Below, piece after piece: positions 11,526 to 21,138 of a stretch of DNA of 64,000 nt; positions within the stretch are counted from its first letter, which is position 1; every line of letters starts with the position of its first letter. The DNA comes from Salvia splendens. Lineage: Eukaryota > Streptophyta > Magnoliopsida > Lamiales > Lamiaceae. Both the position numbers and the translations under genes were made by a program. The notes below the pieces were generated by a model, which saw only the letters and a list, made by a program, of their open reading frames with translations, had not been told where the DNA came from and searched no databases. The stretch lies in contig NC_056053.1 of NCBI RefSeq assembly GCF_004379255.2, positions 17,728,188 through 17,792,187 of the forward strand. The letters are read 5' to 3'.

Positions 11526-12160
11526 TCGATTTTTTTTGACATGATTCGAAAAATATCTCATTTACGAAAATTATCATTTGTCTTTGTTTATGAATTTTCT
11601 TAGTCATCTGTTTGCAAGGAAATTTGCTGTGATTGAATTATTTTTTCCGATGCAGTGATTTCATTTGTCTATATCTATGAATAGAAGTGGAAATTAAAGT
11701 ATAATTTGTAAGGGAGTTTACTAATATATGTATGGGCGCAAAATTTGTAAGTGGAAATTAAAATTCTGAGTTTGTCGGAGTTGGGTTGTGTCAGGTGTGT
11801 ATCTACTAATCAACAGATATAGATGATTTACTCTAATCAATAAGCCATATCCACGGTTGTGATTGTAGGTGCATCTATTCATGGTGTTTACAGGTTCCCC
11901 AAGTGCATAGTACTAAAGCTTACCCTTGAACATGGATTTTGTACTCCACTTATTGTTCTTTTATACCAAAACTATATTTATTGTTGAAATTGATGAGTAG
12001 TAGCTGGTTGTGAGATGTGAGAATAACCAGAGAGATTGATAGTTTAGAGTGATGGATTAAAATTTGTTGTTGTTACTCACTCTTCTTTCACAAGAGGGAA
12101 CCCTAAGTTGGTTACTAGGTTAGTCAGTTAGTGTTTTTTCAGTTTTAAGTGTGAGCAGTT

Positions 12161-13322
12161 TGATAAAGCATATTTCATGCATCGGTTTATGGGTAAAATG
12201 TGTACTACTTGATAGGTTTATCGCGCAAAACAAGTGTTAATTGTGCAGAAATGCCGCTTGACCAAGGCAACGAAGCCAAACTGATCAAGCAAGTGTAATC
12301 GGCGGAAAAGGCCAATAAATCAGGGGAGTTGATCAAGGGGAATAATCAAACAGTTAGGCAGGGACCACTGGCTTCCAGAAGAAGGGCACGTGAGGAAATG
12401 AGCTGGATGTGGCGCACCATTCTGTTATCAAGGACAACGTTCTAGAAGGGGACACGTGCTGGCATATGAGACGCAAGGACGGAGCTGAGTCATGAATCTG
12501 TTTCGCAAAATCGTCGACATTCTAGAAGAAAATGCACGTAGCAATCAATGAGTCGCTCATCCTCAGTGAAAGTGAATATTCCATGCCAAGATCGTTATCC
12601 AGCTGGAGGGCGAGAAGAGCTTATAAATAGAGGATGTGACATCACAAGAAAGGGGGGATCCTTTACTTTCCGTCTAGTTTAGCTTAGTTCAGTTCTCTAG
12701 CTTAGTTCAGTTCTGTAGATAGCTTAGCTTAGCTTAGATAAAGTGTTGCTTAGTTAGAAAGGGCGATTGAAGAAGCGCTGCAGAATACTTGTTATCTGTC
12801 GGCGTATTCTAAAGTTTCCCGCCGAGATTCTTCTCGGTTTTACTTGCTTTCATAGTTTCCGAAGTGTTAAGCTTAGTTAAATTTCTCGCTGTACCTTTCT
12901 CAGTTTTAGTTTAATCAACGTTATTTCGCTTTCATCCTCGCGTTTACTGCTTAAGTTTGTTTTCGCCTGCAACTCACTTGACCCAGTAGTTAAATTTACC
13001 TTGATCAAGTCAGCAAGTTTAATTCTGTCTAGAGTAAAATCAGTAGTTAAAAACTCTCATGTTAAAGCGTGGCAGCAGCCAACCTCCTGTTCACTACTCA
13101 CACACTCGACACACCAACTTCTCTGTGGGATCGACCCCGAACTTGCCGCTTTACTGTTAAAGTAGTGCAAAATTGGGAGTTTACAAATTACTTTGGTAGG
13201 AAATGAGCGAGAGCGAGTTTGCATCGATCAAGTCGGAACGACATTTGCTAACTGATCCAATCGGTTCGGCTATCTTCAATATAACTTGGTCCGAATTCGC
13301 TGCCCTAGCTCAGGTCCTTCCA
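12161..13322 (+). repeat. Gypsy 5' LTR
   Basis: It starts TGATAAAGCATATT and ends GGTCCTTCCA, 1162 bp. A TATAAATA core promoter lies at 12622-12629, followed by short CTTAGCTTAGTT repeats. Its last 350 bp match 14869-15219. The start is inferred from the TG and from the end of similarity to unique sequence; no target duplication confirms it. Confidence 0.75.
12622..12629 (+). promoter_or_regulatory. TATA box of the Gypsy LTR
   Basis: TATAAATA in a GC-richer context, about 460 bp into the LTR, well placed to mark the U3/R boundary. Confidence 0.55.
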
Positions 13323-13325
13323 AAA

Positions 13326-13341
13326 TGGCGCTGTTGGCGGG
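13326..13341 (+). other. Gypsy primer-binding site
   Basis: TGGCGCTGTTGGCGGG begins four bases after the LTR end. It resembles the TGGCGCCGTTGCCGGGG site of Athila/Tat-type Gypsy elements, primed by an Asp-type tRNA. Confidence 0.7.
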
Positions 13342-13429
13342 AAAGCATGGTGTTACTTTATGTTTGTGCGTAGTGCGTAGGAGTAAATAGTTTTCTTTTT
13401 TTTCGTTTCTCATTTGTTTTTTCCTGCTG

Positions 13430-14878
13430 TTGATGAGAAGGTACCACTGCGGCGGCCACGGGAATCACCCTCTTATATACAGAGGTGCCAACGCTCATTG
13501 GAGAGTCCAGGAAGCCGGCGTTGTCACCACCCGTTTCAGAGCAGCATTAGAAGCAGCAGCAGCCACTGAACATAACACACTACTACCACCACCAGAACAA
13601 ATAGAAGCATAGATGGCCCTTGTCGCTGACGACTCTGGAATCGGCTCTCTGCACGCTCATGATGAGAAGGAGCCCACACATGCCATTGCCGCTACTCCTG
13701 GGATGCGGACCATCGCGATCAAATCAGGAGTACTGGCCATTTTGTCCCACTTCTACGGTCTTTCAAAGGAATGTTTGTACGCCTTCTTGGAGGAGTTCTG
13801 CCGATACTGTGACATTCAGCCCGTGCCGGCTGGGTCCACGTCCGAAGATTACAGCCTCAAAGCCATTCCCTTCGTTTTGAAGGGCGATGCGGGTGTATGG
13901 TTGTCCAGACTGCCAGAAGGATCCATCAAAACATGGGCTGAGTTCCACATGATATTTCTAGACCGCTTCTTTCCAGCATCAAAGACGAGTGCCCTCAAAC
14001 GGGAGAACACCGAAGCCAGACAGGAGTACGATGAGCCCCTCGGCCAATACTGGGACAGATTCCAAGGGTTGCTTCAAGTATGCCCCAACCACAAAATGGA
14101 GGAGAAAGAGATCTACTCGATCATTTATGGCGGACTCACTGTGGATAGCAAGAATGATCTCAACCTCGCAGCCCAAGGGGATTTCTCAAAACCCCATTCA
14201 GCCAAGCCACAAAAACATCCTGGAGAGGCTTATTGAGGCTAAACGCTCATACGAGACAGCTCGAGGACAGTATAGGAGAGGAGTAGTGCACGTGGCAGAG
14301 GCGTGCAACGATGACAAATTGAAAACTCGATTCGAGCAAATGGAGAAGAAGCTGCTGGAGGCAGTAGAGAAAGCCAGACCGCCACCACCACCTGCACCAA
14401 AGGAGACACAGTATGTGCCGAAACCGTCCCCACCAGAAGAACATCATTATTATTACTGTGAATTCCCCCCTGAGGCAGAGCCGCTGCCCCAGGTAATGTC
14501 GTTGGCCACAGGAACGCAAATGGCAACTGGATCCAAGGAAAGTAAAGAGACGCCCCATGGAGAGATTACCCCAACTTTCGATGGACTGACCAAAATCAAA
14601 GCCAACCACCCTCGACGCAGCAGATACAACCCTCTGAAGGGCAGCCCAACTGGCCTGCTCGGATCCAGGAGAGGCCGAACACTGGAGGGAACAGAATGCA
14701 GGGAGGTCAGGCAGGATGGTCAAGTGGAGGACAGTCTAACTGGTCAAGCCGACAACAGGAAGGAGAGTGGGGGTACCAACACCAAGTCCCTCAGTTTAGC
14801 AACCAGGGAAGACAGCCCAATAATCAAATCATGAATTATGTGCCGCAGTACCAAAGAGGAAACCAGCAACTCACTTGA
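13430..14878 (+). pseudogene. Gypsy gag, with frameshifts
   Basis: A retrotransposon gag domain (SEDYSLKAIPFVLKGDAGVW, then WAEFHMIFLDRFFPAS and LGQYWDRFQGLL) lies at 13613-14236. It continues in a second frame from about 14190 (HKNILERLIEAKRSYETARGQ) and then in a third from about 14690 (GGQSNWSSRQQ), so two frameshifts are present. A 60-codon open frame at 13430-13612 lies in the same frame as the main gag and is separated from it only by TAG, which overlaps the next ATG (TAGATG). No protease, RT or integrase follows; gag runs directly into LTR sequence near 14868. Confidence 0.85.
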
Positions 14879-15219
14879 CCCAGTAGTTAAATTTACCTTG
14901 ATCAAGTCAGCAAGTTTAATTCTGCCTAGAATAAAATCAGTAGTTAAAAACTCCCAAGTTAAAGCGTGGCAGCAGCCAACCCCCTGTTCACTACTCACAC
15001 ACTCGACATACCAACTTCTCTGTGGGATCGACCCCGAACTTGCCGCTTTACTGTTAAAGTAGTGCAAAATCAGGAGTTTACAAATTACTTTGGTAGGAAA
15101 CGAGCGAGAGCGAGTTTGCATCAATCAAGTGTCAACGACATTTGCTAACTGATCCAATAGGTTCGGTTATCTTCAATATAACTTGGTCCGAATTCGCTGC
15201 CCTAGCTCAGGTCCTTCCA
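14869..15219 (+). repeat. Gypsy 3' LTR, truncated
   Basis: It matches the last 350 bp of the 5' LTR, from CAACTCACTTGACC to GGTCCTTCCA, at roughly 96 percent. The first 800 bp of the LTR and all of pol are missing, joined to gag at 14868. The five bases after the end (GTGAA) do not repeat those before 12161 (CAGTT). Confidence 0.85.
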
Positions 15220-15866
15220 GTGAACCGGAAACCGGTTTTCACTTTTTCAAAATATTTTTTTAAAATTTATTGTTGTTAGGACTTGAACACATGACATCAT
15301 CTCTAAATACCAACTTCTTTACTACTCCACCACATGGTCATTTTGAAATATTATGAACATTAATTATCCTTATACATTAAATCTGAAATTCTTTCCACCG
15401 AAACTAATAATTCATTTTAATTTTGTATTCTTTTAAGATAATTCATTTTAATTTTATATTCTTTTAAGAAATTGTTAATAATAATATATTTCATATATTT
15501 TAATTATTTTTTTACAATCACTAATATTTTACAATATAGGAGTTTATAATTATACATAGAGTTTAATACTGGTTTTTAATATTGTGTATTATAATTTATT
15601 ATTGTATTCAAACTTAACGTCAGTAAATACTCTAATATACTAGTACAAGACTTATTTTATGTAATAATACTATTAAATGTATAATACTATAATATTTATT
15701 GATAAAACATATAATTATATTTTCTTATTTACTACTAAATAAATAAATATATATGTATAAACAGTATTCCGGTTCAACCAATGGTTCGACCAGTGAACCG
15801 GTTGAACCAGTGAACCAGTAACGACGCCGGTTCGCTTGCCGGTCCGGTTTTAAAACATTGATTTTT
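15220..15866. repeat. Non-autonomous DNA element remnant with CCGGTT-rich ends
   Basis: The left part starts GTGAACCGGAAACCGG directly at the Gypsy end. The right part carries several GGTTCAACC/GTGAACCGG blocks and ends GGTCCGGTTTTAAAACATTG, a terminus familiar from widespread plant fold-back repeats. The middle is AT-rich and non-coding. Confidence 0.55.
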
Positions 15867-15904
15867 TTATCAATTCTCTCATTATCTAATTTCATTGCGA
15901 TCAT

Positions 15905-17390
15905 AACTTGAGTAAAATCTGTAGAAGCAGCGATGATATGTGTTATCAATGGTGGTACTTCTTTCACAAGAGGGAAACTCAACTTAATCTTAAGGTTAGT
16001 ATTTTTCATCAGTTCTCGCTCGAGCTGATCCGCTGTCTCCTCAATTCTCCTCTAAACTGCCAAATACATTGTAGTTTCTGTCTACTAATTCTTTAAAGAT
16101 TCTAGAAATAACGTGCTTAATCTTTCTTTAATTTTGAGAATGCTAGATTTGAAAGTCGTCATTTTTATTTAATATTCAGAAATGACGAAATGGCTTTACA
16201 ATTGTATAATCGGATAGATGAAATTTGATTTATGTGCATGTTAAATAGGTTGATTGGTTTGTGGAGAACCTGATGATGGTTGGGCTGGGTTTTCGCTGAG
16301 ATTCAGCTACATTATCTTGTATATTGGGTGACAGATTTGATCTGAAGCTATTAACATAGTACTGGCATCCCTACGTAAGTATACTTACTGAATATTCTTG
16401 TAATATTTTTTGCAGTGTTGATTGTTGTTTGCTAAAGTTGACCTTTTGGTTGATGTGATCTCAATTTTACGATTGGAATTTGGTGTTTTGTGTATTTGTG
16501 TAGACTGATTTGACAATCGATAATGCTGATATTATGGAAGACTCTGAAGGAAGAAAGATTTCCTTAGTTCCAAACGTTTAATCCAGATGAGAGAACAAAG
16601 CTAAAAAGTGATGATATTATGTGGCTTTAATAAGTTAATGAAGTTGATGAATTAGTTGATTTCAGTTATTTCAGTATAATGGTTATATGGAGATAAGCAT
16701 GTTGTAGTTGAGAATCACTATTCCATCGTTGTTGTAATACTATTTTTTTTCAGAGTGATAAACTTGCTGCACAGCAGGGAAATAAAGTAACAACATTGGC
16801 AGATTGTGGGACATTGACTGCAGAACTGAGTTGTCTTCCAATCCTAGGATTCTTACATTTAAGGTACGAGAGTAAGTTTATGTTATACTGTAAGGAAGAT
16901 GATTATTTAACCAAGGATATGTTTGTGTTTGTGACTGTTACAGGGAGGGAGCACACGAACTTGATATTTTGTGCATATTCATATTTATTTCACATATAAC
17001 TTGGAATACTACTACTATTTGGAGAGCTAATAAATAAATGATGTTGTGGAGGTTGGGTCCCACTTTTAAACAACTTTTTTACATTTTTGCTTTTAAGTGT
17101 GTAATAAATAAATGATTTAGTGGAAGTTGGGTCCCACTTTAAATGATGTAATAAATAAATTGATGTAGTGGACATCAATTTTTATGCACCGAGTTCAACC
17201 GGGACTCCTAAAGCGGGACACCCGAAATTGATCAACCGGGACTGCTAAAGCGGGACAGAGGGAGTATATTTTTTTCTTTTTGTACAGGTAGAAGAGGCAC
17301 ACAGCTCATTCTCTAAAGAGACAACCAATGCATCTACAAATAATTTGAGCTCTTCGGATAGATTGGGAATATACAATGTATATTAGGGTT
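15905..17390 (+). other. Exon-like islands of an unidentified gene
   Basis: Three short stretches read as open exons with plausible splice borders: about 15910-16000 (EAAMICVINGGTSFTRGKLN), 16754-16861 preceded by TTTTTTTTCAG and followed by AAG|GTACGAG (DKLAAQQGNKVTTLADCG), and 17288-17390 after TTGTACAG (EEAHSSFSKETTNAST). They suggest the remains of one gene but match nothing I can name. Confidence 0.25.
17026..17264. repeat. Tandem repeats and MITE end
   Basis: The block TAATAAATAAATGAT..GTGGA(A/G)GTTGGGTCCCACTTT occurs near 17028 and 17102 and partially near 17148. Two copies of CAACCGGGACT(C/G)CTAAAGCGGGAC follow, then CAGAGGGAGTA, a Stowaway-like terminus. Confidence 0.65.
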
Positions 17391-17404
17391 TAGGGTTTAG
17401 GGTT
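17383..17404 (+). repeat. Short TTTAGGG run
   Basis: Three consecutive plant telomere-type units. Such short runs are common in plant promoters and introns (telo-box) and do not imply a telomere. Confidence 0.9.
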
Positions 17405-17993
17405 CAATGATTGAGACACCCCGAATATACAATGTATAGTTTTAGTAGAAGCATATAGACACTTGGATTTCTGTATTTTCAAATTTTGTATTTATTCAAA
17501 ACACTTGTATATAAATATTTGTTGAATGATTAAAAGTTCATATGATTTATGTATTATGTATGTTGGAAGTGAAAACTTAGATATGCATATTATAAAATAA
17601 AAGGTATAAGTATATAATGGATGAAAATATAATTTATAGTTATTTAAAGGATGGAAATATAATTTATAGAAATTTGTAGGTGGAAATATAAATTAAATAA
17701 TATAACAGAGAAAAATTGTAATAACAAATATTTATAGGATTATTTTGCAAATTTTCAGGTGTAGTAAATTAGTGTAGTTTAGATAAACATTGTATGGAAC
17801 TTCTTATTGCCATTACATGTTCTTTCTCACGACATGTTGAGGTGCAGTTTTGGAGATTCTATCCTTACATTAAACCTATCCTTACATCTACCGTGTGCTG
17901 CACTTGAATAACGTGCCACAATAGATAGTGTCATAATAATATACTTTTGTTGACAGTTCCAGGTGCCATGAAAGGTGGATTTTCTAGTAGTGG

Positions 17994-18428
17994 ATGAGGA
18001 AATACTATGGATTGATAAGAAAGTACTCCGCGTATTAATAATGTTGTTTCAATAATAAGGTTAATTTTCTGAAAAAATTTAAGAACAGTGATTTTAGATT
18101 ATAAATTAATAAAATGAAATTAGAAAAACTATCACTATAGTACTAATAAATACACATCAATATTCAAATACCTTTGTCCGCCATTAAGAATCTTATTTTT
18201 TTACGACACGGATTTTAAAAAATGTTAAGAAAACTGGATAGAAAAAAGTTATTGGAATATGGGTCATACTTATAGTATATGCTCCGTATTAATTTTAAAT
18301 GAAATGTGTGTGGAATGAGTTGTGGAATGTGAGAGCCTATTATCATTTATGTTAAAAGTGAACCGGGACTTCTATTCGCGAACAGATTAAAATGGTAAAA
18401 TGAGACTCTTATTCACGAACGGAGAGAG
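17994..18428. repeat. Dispersed repeat, copy 2, with MITE end
   Basis: It matches 10757-11110 up to about 18335 and then continues into sequence with GAACCGGGACTTCTATTCGCG and ends GAACGGAGAGAGTA. This supports the view that the whole unit is a Stowaway-like non-autonomous element. Confidence 0.8.
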
Positions 18429-19346
18429 TAATAAGAAACAATTATCACAAAATATCTAATGTTAATTCATAGAAGATCAAAACCTATCACGATAATGCAT
18501 TCAACAAAAGATTAGTTACTCATAAGTTTTGAAAATTTTATTTATACATTACATTAACTGTAGAATTAAACGAACACCATTATAGTTATTTGTCTAAAAT
18601 GGATCCACTCACATTATGAAATTAATCAGTTTATCAATTAATTAAATTCCCAGCTTATTAATAAACATACTAAATATCAATATTACGGAGGTTATAAAAT
18701 TTGGAGAAGTGAAAAGTGGGGAAAATGAAAAGTTTTTGGAAGAGGGTTAATTGAAAAGGTTTTGGAAATAGGAACCTCATACTTTTATTTGGACTATAAA
18801 TATATTGTATTTGGTTGCTAGATATGCATTCGTCCATAGTATTATAGTTTAATTTACTATTAGAATAATTTTAAAAAAATATTAGAATCAATCAAACCGA
18901 TCACCTATCAAGCAAATAAATAAGTTTTAAAAAAATATTAGACTAATTATAATTTTTATGCAATAAATAATCAAAACAATAATTACATGTTATGAATAAT
19001 ATTCAAGTAATAAAATTAAATAAGAATTAAAGAAATTAAATTATACTATATTCAGTTTATCAAGAGAAGCGATACTTCCATATGACTCAAACCACATAAA
19101 CAATACTACTTCTATAAGAAACTGGCAATTAATAATTTCAAATAAATTTTGTAACATGGGTGGTCAACTATAAATTACAGAATTTTCTTTGCACAATACA
19201 AGTTAATTATAGAATGAAAGTTCCTATTCGTATTTTATTTAGTTACTACATTATTTACTGTGAAAAAGTTAGTATCAACCATATCTGCTTTTTCAGTGTC
19301 ATTTTTCTGGAATTATTTGTGGATTCTGCTTTATATAAGCAAGTCA
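18429..19346. other. AT-rich intergenic DNA
   Basis: No coding potential or repeat structure recognised. An open frame of 74 codons at 19160-19384 has no gene-like features and crosses the end of a transposon. Confidence 0.6.
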
Positions 19347-19349
19347 TAA

Positions 19350-20840
19350 GGCTATCACAACGTTGTTGCTATACCGTTCATTAAACTACTATTTGCGGAC
19401 CTCACTGTACTTTTTTACTCTATTCATTAACTAAGGAACGGAACATGCAACTCTCCGTTTCTTATCTGTTCCTCTTAACCGTTCCTTATATTACTATTCA
19501 TTCAATTTCATTTTTTATTTTTATTTCCAACCCAATTCAAATAAAACAAACACACTTCATTAAAAAACACACAACATAAAAAAAATTACAACTTAAAATT
19601 TAAAAAAATAAAAACACACAATTAAAATCCTAAAAAATTAAACGTTGCATAATTTAAAATACAAATTTAAAGAAAAAAAACTACTCTATCGGCGAATCAT
19701 CCCCCGAAGGCGGTGGAAGTGCAGGGGGAGTCGGAAGGCCAAGTTGTGCTGCATATACACAATTCCGTTCCACCAGGCTTAGTATTGGGAGGGCGAGAAG
19801 CGGGAAGTGTCCGCCATTGTGGCGGTCATGTACACCGCCATAAGGGTGTTCGAGCTTCCTCCGAGCCCGATCCCGAGCCCTCCTGGCTTGATTCGCCTCG
19901 GCCCTTCCTCGCTCTAGCCGCCTTCGCCGCCTTGGTCCCTTGCGGCCGACGGCGCCCACGGCTGGATACAGCGGCATCGAAGGTCGTGCCCGCAAACTCG
20001 TGCGGTGCACCCTCTTGTGCGCCGCTGCCCTCACCGGTGTCACCAGACGAGTATTGGCCACTCGTTGTGTGCTTCGTGCACTTTGAGGTTGAGCCCGAGC
20101 TGGAGCGGACACCGCCGGCCCACCTCTCCTCGTCCTTGACGACCTGCCAAATATCAACATATTTGAATTGTTTACCGGTGTCCTGGTTGTAGACACGCAA
20201 AGCCACCCTCAGAATGTCGGTTTCCGAAGCTCCGCTTTGGTAGTGCGCCGCTTCGGTCGAGTAGATGCCTCATAATTTTTTGACCTGTTTGTCGACTCGG
20301 CCAAAGTGAGAGCGGAGCATCTTATAAGTGCGCTTCGGGGACCCTTTCGACTTAATCTGGTGGTAGATCTCGGTGACCTTTTCCCAGAAGCACTTGTTGG
20401 GTTGTTGATTCCCGACGATGGGATCGTACGAGCCAGTGATCCAGGCGTTGTACACCGCCATCGTTTCGTTGTTGCTGTACGGATGTCGGCCTAGATCCTC
20501 CTCTGTCTCCTCCTCGCCCGCATCCGACTCCGCCCTGGAGCTTCGCCCGCCTCCGCCTCCGCCTCCTCCCCCGCCTCCGCCTACTCCTAGAGTGGGTTCA
20601 ACGGGGAAATCCTCCCGAATCTGGGATAATCCCTGCGAATACCGCGGGGCGGAGGGACGAGCGTATGCATCCACGTTAAAAGTGGGTGGGTGGTACCCAC
20701 CCGGCGTCGCCGAACCTTAGGTGTCCGGCGTCGACAAACCGGAACCACCCAGTGTGTTGTCTATGGTCTCCCAATCGTTAAATGTGTTGAGATCCCATCC
20801 GCCGGAGCCGCCACCTCCGGAGTTGCCGTTGCGGATGCCC
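19350..20840 (-). mobile_element. PIF/Harbinger-type element, ORF1 only (copy A)
   Basis: Flanked by TAA duplications (19347-19349 and 20841-20843). Ends are GGCTATCACAACG and, on the other strand, GGGCATCCGCAACG. It is homologous to the element at 35654-37560 along its length. The right terminus lies directly against codon 5 or so of ORF1, so the leader and start codon have been deleted. No transposase is present. Confidence 0.8.
19681..20826 (-). pseudogene. Harbinger ORF1 (Myb/SANT-like DNA-binding protein), broken
   Basis: ORF1 proteins bind the element and assist its transposase. The SANT-like core (NETMAVYNAWITGSYDPIVG, then FWEKVTEIYHQIK and YKMLRSHFGRV) is clear and is followed by VDIWQVVKDEERWAGG and a basic RRPQGTKAAKAARARKGR. 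The start is gone, TAA interrupts the N-terminus near 20718, KKL is followed by TGA where copy B has KKFC, and a frameshift lies near 19830. A glycine run (about 12) lies near residue 35. Automated pipelines often label this family 'glutathione S-transferase T3-like', which is a naming artefact. Confidence 0.8.
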
Positions 20841-20843
20841 TAA

Positions 20844-21133
20844 GTAAAGTTACCCCTTCTATCCGTCATTAAATGTCTCATTTTTCCTTTTCCATCCGCT
20901 CGTCAATAAATGTCTCATTTCACTTTATTATGGAGTATTTGATAAGTGGATCTTATGTTCCACTAACTCATTCCACTTATATATTATACTATAAAACTAA
21001 TATATAAAAATATGTCTCACATTCTTCTAACTAATATATAAAAATTGCAACCCGATTAGCCCACATCCGATAGACCCACAACCCGAATAGGGCTGGCCCG
21101 AAACCCGACGGCCCCACCCGATTGACATCCATA
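20844..21133. repeat. Fragments of two DNA transposons
   Basis: 20850-21035 is a Stowaway-like MITE fragment (CTATCCGTCATTAAATGTCTCATTT and a second related block, then AAACTAATATATAAAAATATGTCTCACATTC). 21040-21133 is CCCGA-rich and ends GATTGACATCC, the reverse complement of a common GGATGTCAATC terminus. The solo LTR interrupts the latter. Confidence 0.5.
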
Positions 21134-21138
21134 CTTAC

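Noticed and set aside
17383..17404. Interstitial telomere or chromosome end
   Set aside because: Only three TTTAGGG units; this is a common short motif.
19713..20192. A 159-codon plus-strand frame
   Set aside because: It is antisense to ORF1 copy A and arises from its high GC content.
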